This document shows positions 55,655-64,000 of a stretch of DNA of 64,000 nt, piece after piece. Below the pieces are notes generated by a model that was given only the letters and a program-made list of their open reading frames with translations, searched no databases and was not told the origin of the DNA. Source of the DNA: Sphaerotilus sulfidivorans. Its GTDB lineage: Bacteria; Pseudomonadota; Gammaproteobacteria; Burkholderiales; Burkholderiaceae_C. Every line of letters begins with the position of its first letter. Within the stretch, counting starts at the first letter, position 1. Made by a program: the position numbers and the translations under genes. The stretch is taken from contig NZ_JACCPY010000012.1 of assembly GCF_013426975.1 (NCBI RefSeq), forward strand, positions 47,857-111,856, in the 5' to 3' direction.

Positions 55655-57994
55655 ATGGCCGAGGTCCGCTTCTTCGGCATCCGCCACCACGGGCCGGGCT
55701 GTGCGCGCAGCCTGGTGCGCGCGTTCGAGGCGTGGGCGCCCGACTGCGTGCTGGTCGAGGGCCCGCCGGAGGCCGACGCGCTGCTGCCGCACCTGGCCGA
55801 CGCGGCGCTGGTGCCGCCGGTGGCGCTGCTGGTCCATGCGCAGGACGAGCCGGGGCGGGCGGTGTTCTACCCGTTCGCGCGCTTCTCGCCGGAGTGGCAG
55901 GCGCTGCGCTGGGCGGCCGGCGCGGGCGTGGCGGCGCGCTTCATCGACCTGCCGCGTGCGCATGCGCTGGCGCTGGATGCGGGCCCCCTCCCCGACCCTC
56001 CCCCGCTGGGGGAGGGAGAAAGACAGGATGGCGCTGCGTCCGATCTCCTCCCCCCAGCGGGGGGAGGCCGGGAGGGGGGCCTTCGAGGTCGCGGCGACCC
56101 CTTCGACGACTTCGCCCGCGCCGACGGCCATCCGGACGGCGAGAGCTGGTGGAACCGCTGGATCGAGGAGCGCGGCGAGGACGCCGACATCTTCGCCGCC
56201 ATCGCCGAGGTGATGACCGAGCTGCGCCGCCACGCCGACGCCGAGACGCCGCTGCCCGCGCGCGAGGCGCAGCGCGAGGCCCACATGCGCCAGAGCCTGC
56301 GCGCGGCGCGCAAGGAGGGCTTCGCGCGCATCGCGGTGGTCTGCGGCGCCTGGCATGTGCCGGCGCTGCAGGACGGCGTCTCCTCGGTCAAGGCCGATGC
56401 GGCGCTGCTCAAGGGCCTGCCGAAGCTGAAGGTGCAGGCGACCTGGGTGCCGTGGTCGCACCGGCATCTGACGCGCCACAGCTATGGCGCGGGCGTCGCC
56501 TCGCCCGGCTGGTACGACTTTCTCTGGCAGCACGACCCCGGCCGCCACCCGCGCGCCGCCGGCTGGCTGGCCCGGGTGGCCGCGCTGCTGCGTGCGCACG
56601 AGATCGACTGTTCCAGCGCGCATGTGATCGAGGCGATCCGGCTGGCCGAGGCGCTGGCGGCGCTGCGCGGCCACGGCGCGCCGGGGCTGGCCGAGCTGGA
56701 CGAGGCGGTGCGCAGCGTCATCGGCCAGGGCGACGACGCGGTGCTCGGGCTGATCGCGCCGGCGCTGCATGTCGGCGACGCGCTCGGCACGGTGCCGGCC
56801 GACGTGCCGGTGGTGCCGCTGCAGCGTGATGTCGAGCAGCAGCAGAAGCGCCTGCGCCTGAAGGCCGAGGTGGCCGAGCGCCGGCTCGAACTCGACCTGC
56901 GCGAACCGAACGATCTGGCGCGCAGCCGGCTGCTGCACCGGCTGCGGCTGCTTGGCCTCGACTGGGGCGTGCCCGAGCGCGGCAGCCGCGGCGCACGCGG
57001 CAGCTTCCACGAGGACTGGCGGCTGCGCTGGGAGCCCGAATGCGCCATCACGCTGATCGAGGCCAGCCGCTGGGGCACGACGGTCGAGGCCGCCGCCAGC
57101 GCGCGGGTGGCCGAGCAGGTGCGCGACGAGACGCGGCTGGCGGCGCTGGCGGCGCAGGTCGACGACGTGCTGCGTGCCGACCTGCCCGGCGCGGTCGCGG
57201 CGGTGACGCAGGCGCTCGACCGGCTCGCGGCGGTCAGCGGCGATGTCGGCGAGCTGCTGCGCGCGCTGCCGCCGCTGGCGCAGGTCTTCCGCTACGGCGA
57301 CGTGCGCCAGACCGACACGAGCCAGGTCGGCCGGGTGCTCGACCGGCTGATCGAGCGCGCCGCGATCGGCCTGCCGCTGGGCTGCGCGGCGCTCGACGCC
57401 GATGCGGCGCAGGCGCTGCGCGAGCCGCTGCTGGCCGCGCATGCGGCGGTGGCGCGTCGCGACGGCGAGGCGCAGACGCAGGACTGGCGCCGCGCGCTGG
57501 CGGCGCTGGCCGGCGCGCAGAGCGCCGCGCCGCTGCTGCGCGGCGTGGCGACGCGGCTGCTGCTCGACGACGGTGTGCTCGATGCCGAGGCGGCCGGCAC
57601 CGCGCTGGCGCTGCAGCTCTCGCGCGCGACCGAGCCGGGCGCGGCGGCGGCCTGGCTGGAAGGCTTCCTGAACCGCAATGCGCTGGTGCTGCTGCACGAC
57701 GCGCGGCTGTGGGCGCTGGTCGACGGCTGGCTGAGCCGCCTGGGCGACGACCATTTCCAGCAGGTGCTGCCGCTGGTGCGCCGCACCTTCGCCGACTTCA
57801 GCCGCAGCGAGCGCCGCTCGATCGCCGAGCGCGCCGCGCGTCCGCCCGAGGCGCCGGCCGACACCGCGCCAGCCGACGCCGCGCCGCCGTGGCAGGTCGG
57901 GCGGTTCGCGCAGGCGCTGCCGCTGCTGCACCGGCTGCTCGGCCTGCCGCCCGAGGCCGTTTCCTCGATGGAGAACCCCCCCGATGTCCGCTGA
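55655..57994 (+). CDS. DUF5682 family protein (YehM-like) with in-frame repeat insertion
   Basis: 779 residues. Starts VRFFGIRHHGPGCARSLVRA, the family hallmark, with VLVEGPPEADALLP; later IAVVCGAWHVPAL and WVPWSHRHLTRHSYGAGVAS are conserved. The rest is helical. Residues about 109-143 (GPLPDPPPLGEGERQDG, then a Pro/Gly-rich run) are encoded by a palindromic repeat inserted without breaking frame. Function of the family is unknown; it is the partner between MoxR ATPase and VWA protein. The 3' end overlaps the VWA gene by 11 bases. Confidence 0.85.
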   Translation: MAEVRFFGIRHHGPGCARSLVRAFEAWAPDCVLVEGPPEADALLPHLADAALVPPVALLVHAQDEPGRAVFYPFARFSPEWQALRWAAGAGVAARFIDLPRAHALALDAGPLPDPPPLGEGERQDGAASDLLPPAGGGREGGLRGRGDPFDDFARADGHPDGESWWNRWIEERGEDADIFAAIAEVMTELRRHADAETPLPAREAQREAHMRQSLRAARKEGFARIAVVCGAWHVPALQDGVSSVKADAALLKGLPKLKVQATWVPWSHRHLTRHSYGAGVASPGWYDFLWQHDPGRHPRAAGWLARVAALLRAHEIDCSSAHVIEAIRLAEALAALRGHGAPGLAELDEAVRSVIGQGDDAVLGLIAPALHVGDALGTVPADVPVVPLQRDVEQQQKRLRLKAEVAERRLELDLREPNDLARSRLLHRLRLLGLDWGVPERGSRGARGSFHEDWRLRWEPECAITLIEASRWGTTVEAAASARVAEQVRDETRLAALAAQVDDVLRADLPGAVAAVTQALDRLAAVSGDVGELLRALPPLAQVFRYGDVRQTDTSQVGRVLDRLIERAAIGLPLGCAALDADAAQALREPLLAAHAAVARRDGEAQTQDWRRALAALAGAQSAAPLLRGVATRLLLDDGVLDAEAAGTALALQLSRATEPGAAAAWLEGFLNRNALVLLHDARLWALVDGWLSRLGDDHFQQVLPLVRRTFADFSRSERRSIAERAARPPEAPADTAPADAAPPWQVGRFAQALPLLHRLLGLPPEAVSSMENPPDVR
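55982..56081. repeat. REP-like palindromic element inside the DUF5682 gene
   Basis: Two long imperfect inverted arms: left GGCCCCCTCCCCGACC with CCCCGCTGGGGGAGGG, right CTCCCCCCAGCGGGGGG with GGCCGGGAGGGGGGCC, separated by about 30 bases. It is translated as a low-complexity Pro/Gly stretch. Flanking protein on both sides reads as normal family sequence, so the element appears to be an in-frame insertion of roughly 100 bases. Confidence 0.7.
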
Positions 57995-59186
57995 CGCCGA
58001 GACCTCCCTGTCCGCCCCTCCGCCGAGCCTGGATCGGCAGCAGCGCTGGCGCCTGGTGCTGGGCGACGAGGCCGATGCGAGCTGCGGCAAGCCGAGCGGC
58101 GCCGCGCTGGAGATGGACCGCGCGCTGGCCGCGCTCTACGACGCCGACGGACCCGGCCGCGGTGGCAGCGCCCGCGTCGGCGGCTCGGGGCGCGGTGCGC
58201 CGACGGTGGTGCGCTGGCTGGGCGACATCCGCCAGTACTTTCCGGCCTCGGTGGTGCAGGTGATGCAGAAGGATGCGCTGCAGCGCCTGCACCTGAACGA
58301 GATGCTGCTGCAGCCCGAGATGCTCGAGGCGGTGCAGCCCGACGTGCATCTGGTCGCCAGCCTGGTGTCGCTGTCGCGCGCGATTCCGGCCGGAACGAAG
58401 GAGACCGCGCGTCGCGTGGTGCGCCAGGTGGTGGACGCGCTGATGAAGCGGCTGGAGGAGCCGCTGCGCTCGGCGGTGACCGGCGCGCTCGACCGCAGCA
58501 CCCGCAACCGCCGCCCGCGCCACAGCGAGATCGACTGGCACCGCACCCTCCGCGCCAACCTGCGCCACTGGCAGCCCGAGCTGCGCACCGTCATTCCGGA
58601 GCGGCTGCACGGCCACGGCCGCAAGTCGCGCCGGCCGCAGCGCGAGGTCATCCTGTGCATCGACCAGAGCGGCTCGATGGCCGCCAGCGTGGTCTATTCG
58701 AGCATCTTCGGCGCGGTGCTGGCCTCGCTGCCGGCGGTGTCGACCAAGCTGGTGGTGTTCGACACCGAGGTGGTCGACCTCAGCGACCAGCTCGACGATC
58801 CGGTCGAGCTGCTGTTCGGCGTGCAGCTCGGCGGCGGCACCGACATCGGCCAGGCGGTGGCCTACTGCCAGGGCCTGATCCGCGATCCGCGCAACACCAT
58901 CTTCGTGCTGATCTCCGACCTGATCGAGGGCGGCGTCGAGCAGCGCCTGCTGCAGCGCGCCGCCGAGCTGGTTGGCTCGGGCGTGCAGTGCGTGGCGCTG
59001 CTGGCGCTCAGCGACGAGGGCGCGCCGAGCTATGACCGCCAGATCGCCGCGAAGCTCGCTGGCCTGGGCGTGCCGTCGTTCGCGTGCACGCCGGACGCGT
59101 TTCCGGGCCTGATGGCGGCGGCGATCCGGCGCGAGGATGTGGCGGGCTGGGCGGCGCAGCAGGGGCTGGTGACGAGCCGGGCCTGA
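57984..59186 (+). CDS. VWA-domain protein (YehP-like)
   Basis: 400 residues. The MIDAS metal site is complete: DQSGS (227-231), the Thr in GGGTDIGQA and the Asp in LISDLIEGG. N-terminal about 220 residues are helical with a basic patch (RSTRNRRPRHSEIDWHRTLR, HGHGRKSRRPQ). VWA partners bind target proteins and hand them to the MoxR ATPase. It overlaps the DUF5682 gene and ends the five-gene operon. No signal peptide, so cytoplasmic. Confidence 0.92.
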   Translation: MSADAETSLSAPPPSLDRQQRWRLVLGDEADASCGKPSGAALEMDRALAALYDADGPGRGGSARVGGSGRGAPTVVRWLGDIRQYFPASVVQVMQKDALQRLHLNEMLLQPEMLEAVQPDVHLVASLVSLSRAIPAGTKETARRVVRQVVDALMKRLEEPLRSAVTGALDRSTRNRRPRHSEIDWHRTLRANLRHWQPELRTVIPERLHGHGRKSRRPQREVILCIDQSGSMAASVVYSSIFGAVLASLPAVSTKLVVFDTEVVDLSDQLDDPVELLFGVQLGGGTDIGQAVAYCQGLIRDPRNTIFVLISDLIEGGVEQRLLQRAAELVGSGVQCVALLALSDEGAPSYDRQIAAKLAGLGVPSFACTPDAFPGLMAAAIRREDVAGWAAQQGLVTSRA

Positions 59187-59211
59187 CACGCCCGCGGCAT
59201 GCGCCCCGGCT

Positions 59212-59922
59212 TCATGGCGCGAGCACGGCGGGGCCGAGCAGCCGGTCGGTCAGCGTCAGCGCGCCGCGGCGGCGGTCCTTCAGGCGCCAGAGCTGCGCCG
59301 GGCGGTGCGCGCCGCCGGTGCGCTCGCCCTCGATGGGCTCGAGCAGGTCCATCTCGTCGATGCGCCGCCGGAAGCTCACCTTGTTCAGCGGCTCGCCCAG
59401 CAGCGCCTCGTAGACCGCCTGCAGCTGCGGCAGCGTGAAGCGTTCGCCGCACAGATGCACCGGCAGCGACGAGTACTGGCTCTTCGAGCGCACCCTCGCC
59501 ACCGCCTGCGCCACGATCTGCGCATGGTCGAAGGCCAGCGCCGGCAGCGCGTCGACCGGATGCCAGCGCAGGCCGGCCGCGCCGCGCGCGAGCAGGTCGG
59601 CCGGCACCAGCGCCACATGCGCCACCGAGATCGACCAGCCGCGCGGATCGCGCCCCGGCCCGCCGAAGGTGGCGAGCTGCTCCAGGTAGGGGCAGTCCAG
59701 CCCGGTCTTGGCGCGCAGCATGCGGGCGGCCGCGGCGAGCGGGTCGGCATCCTCGTCGGCATGGATGAAGCCGCCGGGCAGCGCGAGCGCACCGGCCAGC
59801 GGCGCGCGGTCGCGCGGCAGCAGCGCGACCTGCAGCTGCGGATTGAGCGTCAGCAGCACCACGTCGACGGTGCACAGGATGGGCATGGCGGCGGCTTCGG
59901 GCGGAGGGGCGGGCGGATTCAT
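59212..59922 (-). CDS. nrtR: NrtR, NUDIX-family regulator of NAD biosynthesis
   Basis: 236 residues. An N-terminal NUDIX-like domain (VDVVLLTLNPQLQVALLPRD, LPGGFIHADEDADPLAAAAR) is followed by a winged helix (LYEALLGEP-like VYEALLGEPLNKVSFRRRID, EGERTGGAHRPAQLWRL). NrtR represses NAD salvage genes and is released by ADP-ribose-type ligands. It is divergent from pncA-like and pncB genes with a matching palindromic operator between them. An internal ATG at 59886 is an alternative start. Confidence 0.92.
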   Translation of the reverse strand: MNPPAPPPEAAAMPILCTVDVVLLTLNPQLQVALLPRDRAPLAGALALPGGFIHADEDADPLAAAARMLRAKTGLDCPYLEQLATFGGPGRDPRGWSISVAHVALVPADLLARGAAGLRWHPVDALPALAFDHAQIVAQAVARVRSKSQYSSLPVHLCGERFTLPQLQAVYEALLGEPLNKVSFRRRIDEMDLLEPIEGERTGGAHRPAQLWRLKDRRRGALTLTDRLLGPAVLAP

Positions 59923-59945
59923 GAAGGCGTGCAGGGATGGAATCG

Positions 59946-59970
59946 ACTTAGTTGCAATGTTGTACTAAGT
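59946..59970. promoter_or_regulatory. NrtR operator
   Basis: ACTTAGT-N11-ACTAAGT, perfect 7-base arms, between nrtR and the nicotinamidase-like gene, 17 bases before the latter's start. The TTAGT/ACTAA arms agree with the known NrtR-box style, and the AT content stands out from surrounding sequence. It should control both directions. Confidence 0.85.
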
Positions 59971-59987
59971 GGCTTATCGTGTCCACC

Positions 59988-60839
59988 ATGACGACGAACC
60001 TGCCTGCCTTGCACCTCCTGCTGATCGATGCGCAGAACGACTTCTGCGACCTGCCCGCCAGTGCGCAGGGCACGCCCGCCCTGCCGGTGCCGGGCGCGGA
60101 CGCCGACCTGCGCCGGGTGGCCGAGCTGCTGCGCCGCGCGGCCGACCGCATCGACGCGCTCACGCTGACGCTCGACACCCACCACCGCCGCGACATCGCG
60201 CATCCCGGCTTCTGGTGGGCGCACGCGCCGGGGCAGGAGGTCGCGCCGTTCACGCCGATCACCGCCGCGCAGGTGCGCGCCGGCCAGTTCCAGCCGCGCG
60301 ACCCGGCCGCGCTGCCGCGGGTGCTGGCCTATCTCGACGCGCTCGAAGCTCAGGGCCGCTACACGCTGATGGTCTGGCCGGTGCACTGCGAGCTGGGCAC
60401 CTGGGGCCATCAATTGCATGCGGCCGTGCGCGAGGCCTGCGCCGAGTGGGAGCTGCGCCGCCAGCGCGCGAGCCACGTCGTCTTCAAGGGCCTGAACCCG
60501 TGGACCGAGCACTACAGCGCGCTGCAGGCCGAGGTGCCCGATGCGGACGATCCCGACACCGGCCTGAACCGCGCGCTGATCGCCCGGCTGGACGGCCCGG
60601 GCCGGCTGCTGATCGCCGGCGAGGCCGGCAGCCACTGCGTGCGTGCCACCGTCGAGCATCTGGTGGACCATCTGCCCGACGCCACGCCCGAGCGGCTGGC
60701 GCGCATCACGCTGCTGACCGACGCGATCAGTTCGGTCGCCGGCTTCGAGGCGCATCAGGCCGATTTCTTCGCCGACATGGCGCGCCGCGGCCTGCGGCTG
60801 GCCACCTGCGCCGAGGTGCTGAGCGAGGTGCTGCCATGA
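59988..60839 (+). CDS. Nicotinamidase-like cysteine hydrolase
   Basis: 283 residues, longer than the about 210 of E. coli PncA. Isochorismatase-fold features: [13 protein letters not shown] (catalytic Asp), the metal-site [28 protein letters not shown] (Lys) and the nucleophile [20 protein letters not shown]. It would deamidate nicotinamide to nicotinate. Position behind an NrtR operator and four-base overlap with pncB strongly support the role; the extra length and divergent sequence leave some doubt. Confidence 0.85.
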   Translation: MTTNLPALHLLLIDAQNDFCDLPASAQGTPALPVPGADADLRRVAELLRRAADRIDALTLTLDTHHRRDIAHPGFWWAHAPGQEVAPFTPITAAQVRAGQFQPRDPAALPRVLAYLDALEAQGRYTLMVWPVHCELGTWGHQLHAAVREACAEWELRRQRASHVVFKGLNPWTEHYSALQAEVPDADDPDTGLNRALIARLDGPGRLLIAGEAGSHCVRATVEHLVDHLPDATPERLARITLLTDAISSVAGFEAHQADFFADMARRGLRLATCAEVLSEVLP

Positions 60840-62047
60840 GCCGCGCCCCGGTGCTCTCCAGCCTGCTGGAGACCGACCTCTACAAGCTGACGATGTGGCA
60901 GGCGCTGCTGCACCGCCACCCCGCCACGCAGGCCGAATACCGCTTCGTCTGCCGCAATCCGCAGGCGGCCGCCTTCCCGCTGGCTGAGCTGCGCGCCGAG
61001 GTCGAGGCCGAGCTGGACCACCTGTGCGCGCTGTCCTTCACCGCCGCCGAGCTGGACTGGCTGGGCCGGCTGCGCTTCATCCGGCCGGACTTCGTCGATT
61101 TCCTGCGCATCTTCCGCTTCCAGCGCGACTTCATCTCGGTGCGCACCGAGGGCGAGCGGCTGTGCATCGAGGCGCGCGGGCCGCAGGTCCATGTGATGGG
61201 CTTCGAGATCCCGGTGCTGGCGATCGTCAACGAGCTGCATTTCCGCCGCCTCGACCGCCCGGCGGTGCGCGAGGAGGGCCGGCGCCGGCTGGCGGCCAAG
61301 ATCGAGCAACTGCAGCGCGCGGCGGCCGACCCGGCGGCGGCGCGGCGATTTCCCTTCGAGCTGTTCGAGTTCGGCCTGCGCCGGCGCTTCTCGGCCGACT
61401 GGCAGCGCGAGATGCTCGAGACGCTGGCCGCGCGGCTGCCCGGCGTGTGCCGCGCCACCTCCAACGTGCACCTGGCGCGCACGCTGGGCCTGACGCCGAT
61501 CGGCACGATGGCGCACGAGTATCTGCAGACCTATCAGGGCCTGGGCGTGCGGCTGCGCGACTTCCAGAAGGCGGCGCTGGAGGACTGGGTGCAGGAGTAC
61601 CGCGGCGACCTCGGCATCGCGCTGACCGATGTCATCGGCATGGACGCCTTCCTGGCCGACTTCGACCTCTACTTCGCCAAGCTCTTCGACGGGCTGCGCC
61701 ACGACTCGGGCGATCCGGTCGTCTGGGGCGAGAAGGCGCTGGCGCACTACGCTGCGCTGGGGCTGGACGCGGGCACCCGCCGGCTGGTGTTCTCCGACGG
61801 CCTGACGGTGGAGCAGGCGCTGTCGCTGCACGGCCACTTCGCCGACCGGGTGCGCACCGGCTTCGGCATCGGCACCCAGCTCAGCAACGACCTGGGCCCG
61901 ACGCCGCTGAACATCGTCATGAAGCTGGTGCGGGTCAACGGCCAGCCGGTGGCCAAGATCAGCGACACGCCGGGCAAGGCGCTGTGCGACGACGCGGGCT
62001 TCCTGGCCTATCTGCGCCAGGTGTTCGGCGTCAGAACTGGCAGCTGA
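60836..62047 (+). CDS. pncB: Nicotinate phosphoribosyltransferase
   Basis: 403 residues. PncB signatures: [49 protein letters not shown] (active-site His region), [15 protein letters not shown] and [20 protein letters not shown]. It makes nicotinate mononucleotide from nicotinate and PRPP. The ATG overlaps the upstream stop. Its last 17 bases overlap the convergent DUF481 gene. Confidence 0.96.
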   Translation: MSRAPVLSSLLETDLYKLTMWQALLHRHPATQAEYRFVCRNPQAAAFPLAELRAEVEAELDHLCALSFTAAELDWLGRLRFIRPDFVDFLRIFRFQRDFISVRTEGERLCIEARGPQVHVMGFEIPVLAIVNELHFRRLDRPAVREEGRRRLAAKIEQLQRAAADPAAARRFPFELFEFGLRRRFSADWQREMLETLAARLPGVCRATSNVHLARTLGLTPIGTMAHEYLQTYQGLGVRLRDFQKAALEDWVQEYRGDLGIALTDVIGMDAFLADFDLYFAKLFDGLRHDSGDPVVWGEKALAHYAALGLDAGTRRLVFSDGLTVEQALSLHGHFADRVRTGFGIGTQLSNDLGPTPLNIVMKLVRVNGQPVAKISDTPGKALCDDAGFLAYLRQVFGVRTGS

Positions 62048-62861
62048 GGCCGGCGTCGAAGCGGGTCTCGCCGACCGGCTGCAGCGTGTCCATCGGCAGC
62101 GCCTTGCGGTAGCTCAGCTCGTACTTCAGCCAGACATGGCGGCTGACGCGGTTGCGCAGCGTGGCCACCGCGGTCTGGTAGTGCTCGCGGCTGGAGCGCT
62201 CGCTCATCAGCGCCAGGCGCAGCTGGGTGCTGTCGCTGACGCGGTAGTCGAGCTGCGAGCTGGCGGTCAGCACCCCCTCGCGGATGTTCTCGCCGCTGCG
62301 GGCGCGGCCCAGGCGCAGGCCGGGGCCGAATTCCAGGCTCAGGCTCAGGTCGTCCAGCGGCGCGAAGCGTCGGCCCGCTCCCGCGCGCACCGCCTGCGAC
62401 GACGAGAAATAGCCGAAGCGGTTGCGCCGCAGCCGCGGCGACAGGTAGGTGTAGTAGGTCGAGGCGCCCTCGCGCGGCGGGTCGTCCAGCGCGGCCAGGT
62501 CGCGGCGCCACTTCACGAAGGTGTCGATCTCGTCGACCTTCAGCGTCGAATCGCTGCCGTTCAGCGCGACGGCCTCGCGCTGGGTGCGGAACTCGCCGCT
62601 CCATTCGTCCTGCGGCGCGCGGTGCAGCCAGCTGCCCTGCAGCCCCCAGCGCCGGCCGGCGAAGTTCGTCGTGCGGGTGGTGGTGTAGTGCAGCGAGAGG
62701 TTGAACTTCGAGTCGGGCTCGGCCGCCGGTGCGGGCGGTGGCGGCGCTGCGGTGGGCGGCGTCGCGGCGGCGGTGACGGGCAGCGTGCACAGGACGGCCG
62801 CGGCCGTCAGCACCGGCAGCCAGCGTGGCGAGGCGGGGAGGGTGGCAGGCGGCGTCTTCAT
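62031..62861 (-). CDS. DUF481 outer-membrane beta-barrel protein
   Basis: 276 residues. A signal peptide ([20 protein letters not shown]), a Pro/Ala linker, then a beta-barrel-like pattern of alternating residues ([54 protein letters not shown]) ending in a C-terminal Phe (GLSCQF) as outer-membrane proteins do. YdiY-type members have unknown function, some linked to acid stress. Overlaps pncB by 17 bases at the 3' end. Confidence 0.8.
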   Translation of the reverse strand: MKTPPATLPASPRWLPVLTAAAVLCTLPVTAAATPPTAAPPPPAPAAEPDSKFNLSLHYTTTRTTNFAGRRWGLQGSWLHRAPQDEWSGEFRTQREAVALNGSDSTLKVDEIDTFVKWRRDLAALDDPPREGASTYYTYLSPRLRRNRFGYFSSSQAVRAGAGRRFAPLDDLSLSLEFGPGLRLGRARSGENIREGVLTASSQLDYRVSDSTQLRLALMSERSSREHYQTAVATLRNRVSRHVWLKYELSYRKALPMDTLQPVGETRFDAGLSCQF

Positions 62862-62985
62862 GGGCGCGGATGCTGCGCCGTGCCCGCGCCGGACTGAAGT
62901 GCAAAAGTGGTTCGAATCCGCAACGCGATGGCATTTTCCGGACCCGGCGCGAAGGATTGCCGGCTCCGGCCGCGGACCTCAGGCT

Positions 62986-64000
62986 TCAGGCCTGCTCGAC
63001 CAGATGGCGCAGGTCCCAGTCCCGGTGCGGATCGGCCAGCGCGGCGCGCTCGTCCAGCTCGTGGCGGCGCTGCGCGACGAAGAGATCGACCAGCACCTCG
63101 CCGAGCAGCTCGCGCAGCGCGGCGCTGGCGTGCAGCGCGTCGAGCGCGTCCCGGGGCGTGCGCGGCAGCGCTGGGCCGCGGTCCTGGCGCGGCAGTTCGC
63201 CCTGCAGGCCCAGCAGCCCGGTGCCGAGCATCGAGGCCAGCGTCAGGTAGGGGCTGGCGTCGCCGCCGGGCAGGCGGTGCTCGATGCGGCGGTTGGCCGG
63301 ACTGGAGGCCGGCAGCCGGAAGGCGACCGCGCGGTCGTCGTCGCCCCAGCGGGCGTCGGTCGGCGAGGCGTCGCTGCGGCGCAGCCGCTCGAAGGAATGC
63401 GCCCACGGCGCCAGCAGCGCCATCGCCGCCGGCGCATGCGCCTGCAGCCCGCCGATGAAATGCGCCAGCTGCGGCCGGTCGCGGCCCTGCGCGTCGACGA
63501 AGGCGTTCAGGCCGGCGTGCGGGCCGTGGGCATGCTGCAGGCTGGCGTGCCAGTGCATGCCGGTGCCGGGCTGGTCGGCGAAGGGCTTGGCGATGAAGCT
63601 GGCCAGGAAGCCGTGGCGCACCGCCGTTTCGCGCGCCAGGCGCTTGAAGCGCCAGACCGCGTCGGCCATCGCCAGCGGCTCGCCCGGCGCGAAGTTGACC
63701 TCGTACTGGCCCGGCGCCGACTCGTGGCCGTGGCCGGTGACCGGGATGCGCTGCGCCGCGCAGGCGTCGAACAGCGCGTCGAAGTAGGGCGCGAACATCG
63801 CGGTGCGCTCCAGCGAGGCGATCTCCAGCGCATGCTCGCGTGCGCCCGCGCCCCCGGGCACGCCGGCCGGGCGCAGGCCGCCGTCGGCGCTGCGCTCGAC
63901 CAGGAAGAACTCCAGCTCCGGCGCGACGGTGGCGCGCAGCCCGGCCGCCGCCAGCCGCGCCAGCACCCGGCGCAGCGCGGCGCGCGGCGACAGCACGCTG
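62986..64000 (-). CDS. Glutamine-synthetase-family protein (3' part)
   Basis: 338 codons visible; the gene continues past the right edge. Catalytic-domain features: VAPELEFFLVERS, HESAPGQYEVNFAPG, FIAKPFADQPGTGMHWHASL (ATP/metal region) and RIEHRLPGGDASPYLTLASM. The APGQYEVNF and GTGMHWH wording suits the gamma-glutamylpolyamine synthetase (PuuA-like) group rather than ammonia-assimilating GlnA. The GTG at 63996 is probably internal, as about 100 N-terminal residues are missing. Confidence 0.88.
   Translation of the reverse strand, partial: SVLSPRAALRRVLARLAAAGLRATVAPELEFFLVERSADGGLRPAGVPGGAGAREHALEIASLERTAMFAPYFDALFDACAAQRIPVTGHGHESAPGQYEVNFAPGEPLAMADAVWRFKRLARETAVRHGFLASFIAKPFADQPGTGMHWHASLQHAHGPHAGLNAFVDAQGRDRPQLAHFIGGLQAHAPAAMALLAPWAHSFERLRRSDASPTDARWGDDDRAVAFRLPASSPANRRIEHRLPGGDASPYLTLASMLGTGLLGLQGELPRQDRGPALPRTPRDALDALHASAALRELLGEVLVDLFVAQRRHELDERAALADPHRDWDLRHLVEQA

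Overview
The window is one continuous, gene-dense chromosomal segment, about 70% G+C by eye. It looks like a betaproteobacterium of the order Burkholderiales, perhaps from the Leptothrix/Rubrivivax/Sphaerotilus side. That placement is inferred from gene content: box-pathway benzoyl-CoA genes, tripartite-tricarboxylate (Bug-type) receptors, a Gcr-type recombinase beside apaG, and the codon usage. I saw no rRNA, tRNA, CRISPR array or intact mobile element.

Left part (1-19 kb), aromatic catabolism. The 3' end of boxC, then boxB and boxA, encode the aerobic benzoyl-CoA epoxidase/lyase. After a TetR-type palindrome comes a beta-oxidation set (crotonase, 3-hydroxyacyl-CoA dehydrogenase, MaoC hydratase, beta-ketoadipyl-CoA-type thiolase) that could take ring-cleaved dicarboxylyl-CoA products to central metabolism. 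Next is a gentisate module: a divergent MarR regulator, 3-hydroxybenzoate 6-hydroxylase-like monooxygenase, gentisate dioxygenase and fumarylpyruvate hydrolase, followed by a Bug receptor broken by one nonsense codon. A LysR gene, an intact Bug receptor, a hippurate-hydrolase-like M20 peptidase, a secreted intradiol-dioxygenase-like protein and a MATE pump follow.

Middle part (19-46 kb), stress, signalling and cofactors. A ferritin-like gene, a receiver-only response regulator with a CHASE3 histidine kinase, small membrane proteins, an OmpA lipoprotein and small genes share a repeated GTCCTAC motif in their upstream regions. Then come a chemoreceptor with a CheR-tether pentapeptide, a GltS-like FMN enzyme, a complete yfiRNB c-di-GMP operon, slyX, queE with a triple-domain queD, an FMN riboswitch before a ribH, a phytase-like exported protein, a fused indolepyruvate oxidoreductase with a divergent Lrp regulator, two tandem GGDEF genes, mltA, a Gcr-family membrane protein and apaG.

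Right part (46-64 kb). A CopZ-like chaperone, folB with a pteridine-reductase-like SDR, rpe and a CoA-transferase come first. They are followed by a visibly AT-richer secreted-protein gene beside a possible insertion-sequence relic. Then there is a five-gene SWIM / DUF5691 / MoxR ATPase / DUF5682 / VWA operon, the E. coli yehQ-L-M-P type of system with an added gene. The DUF5682 gene carries an in-frame palindromic repeat. Last are an NrtR-regulated NAD salvage locus (nrtR, pncA-like, pncB), a DUF481 protein and the 3' part of a glutamine-synthetase-family gene that runs off the window.

The best candidates for something little described are the MoxR/VWA five-gene system with its intragenic repeat, the motif shared across the 19-24 kb stress cluster, and the triple T-fold QueD.
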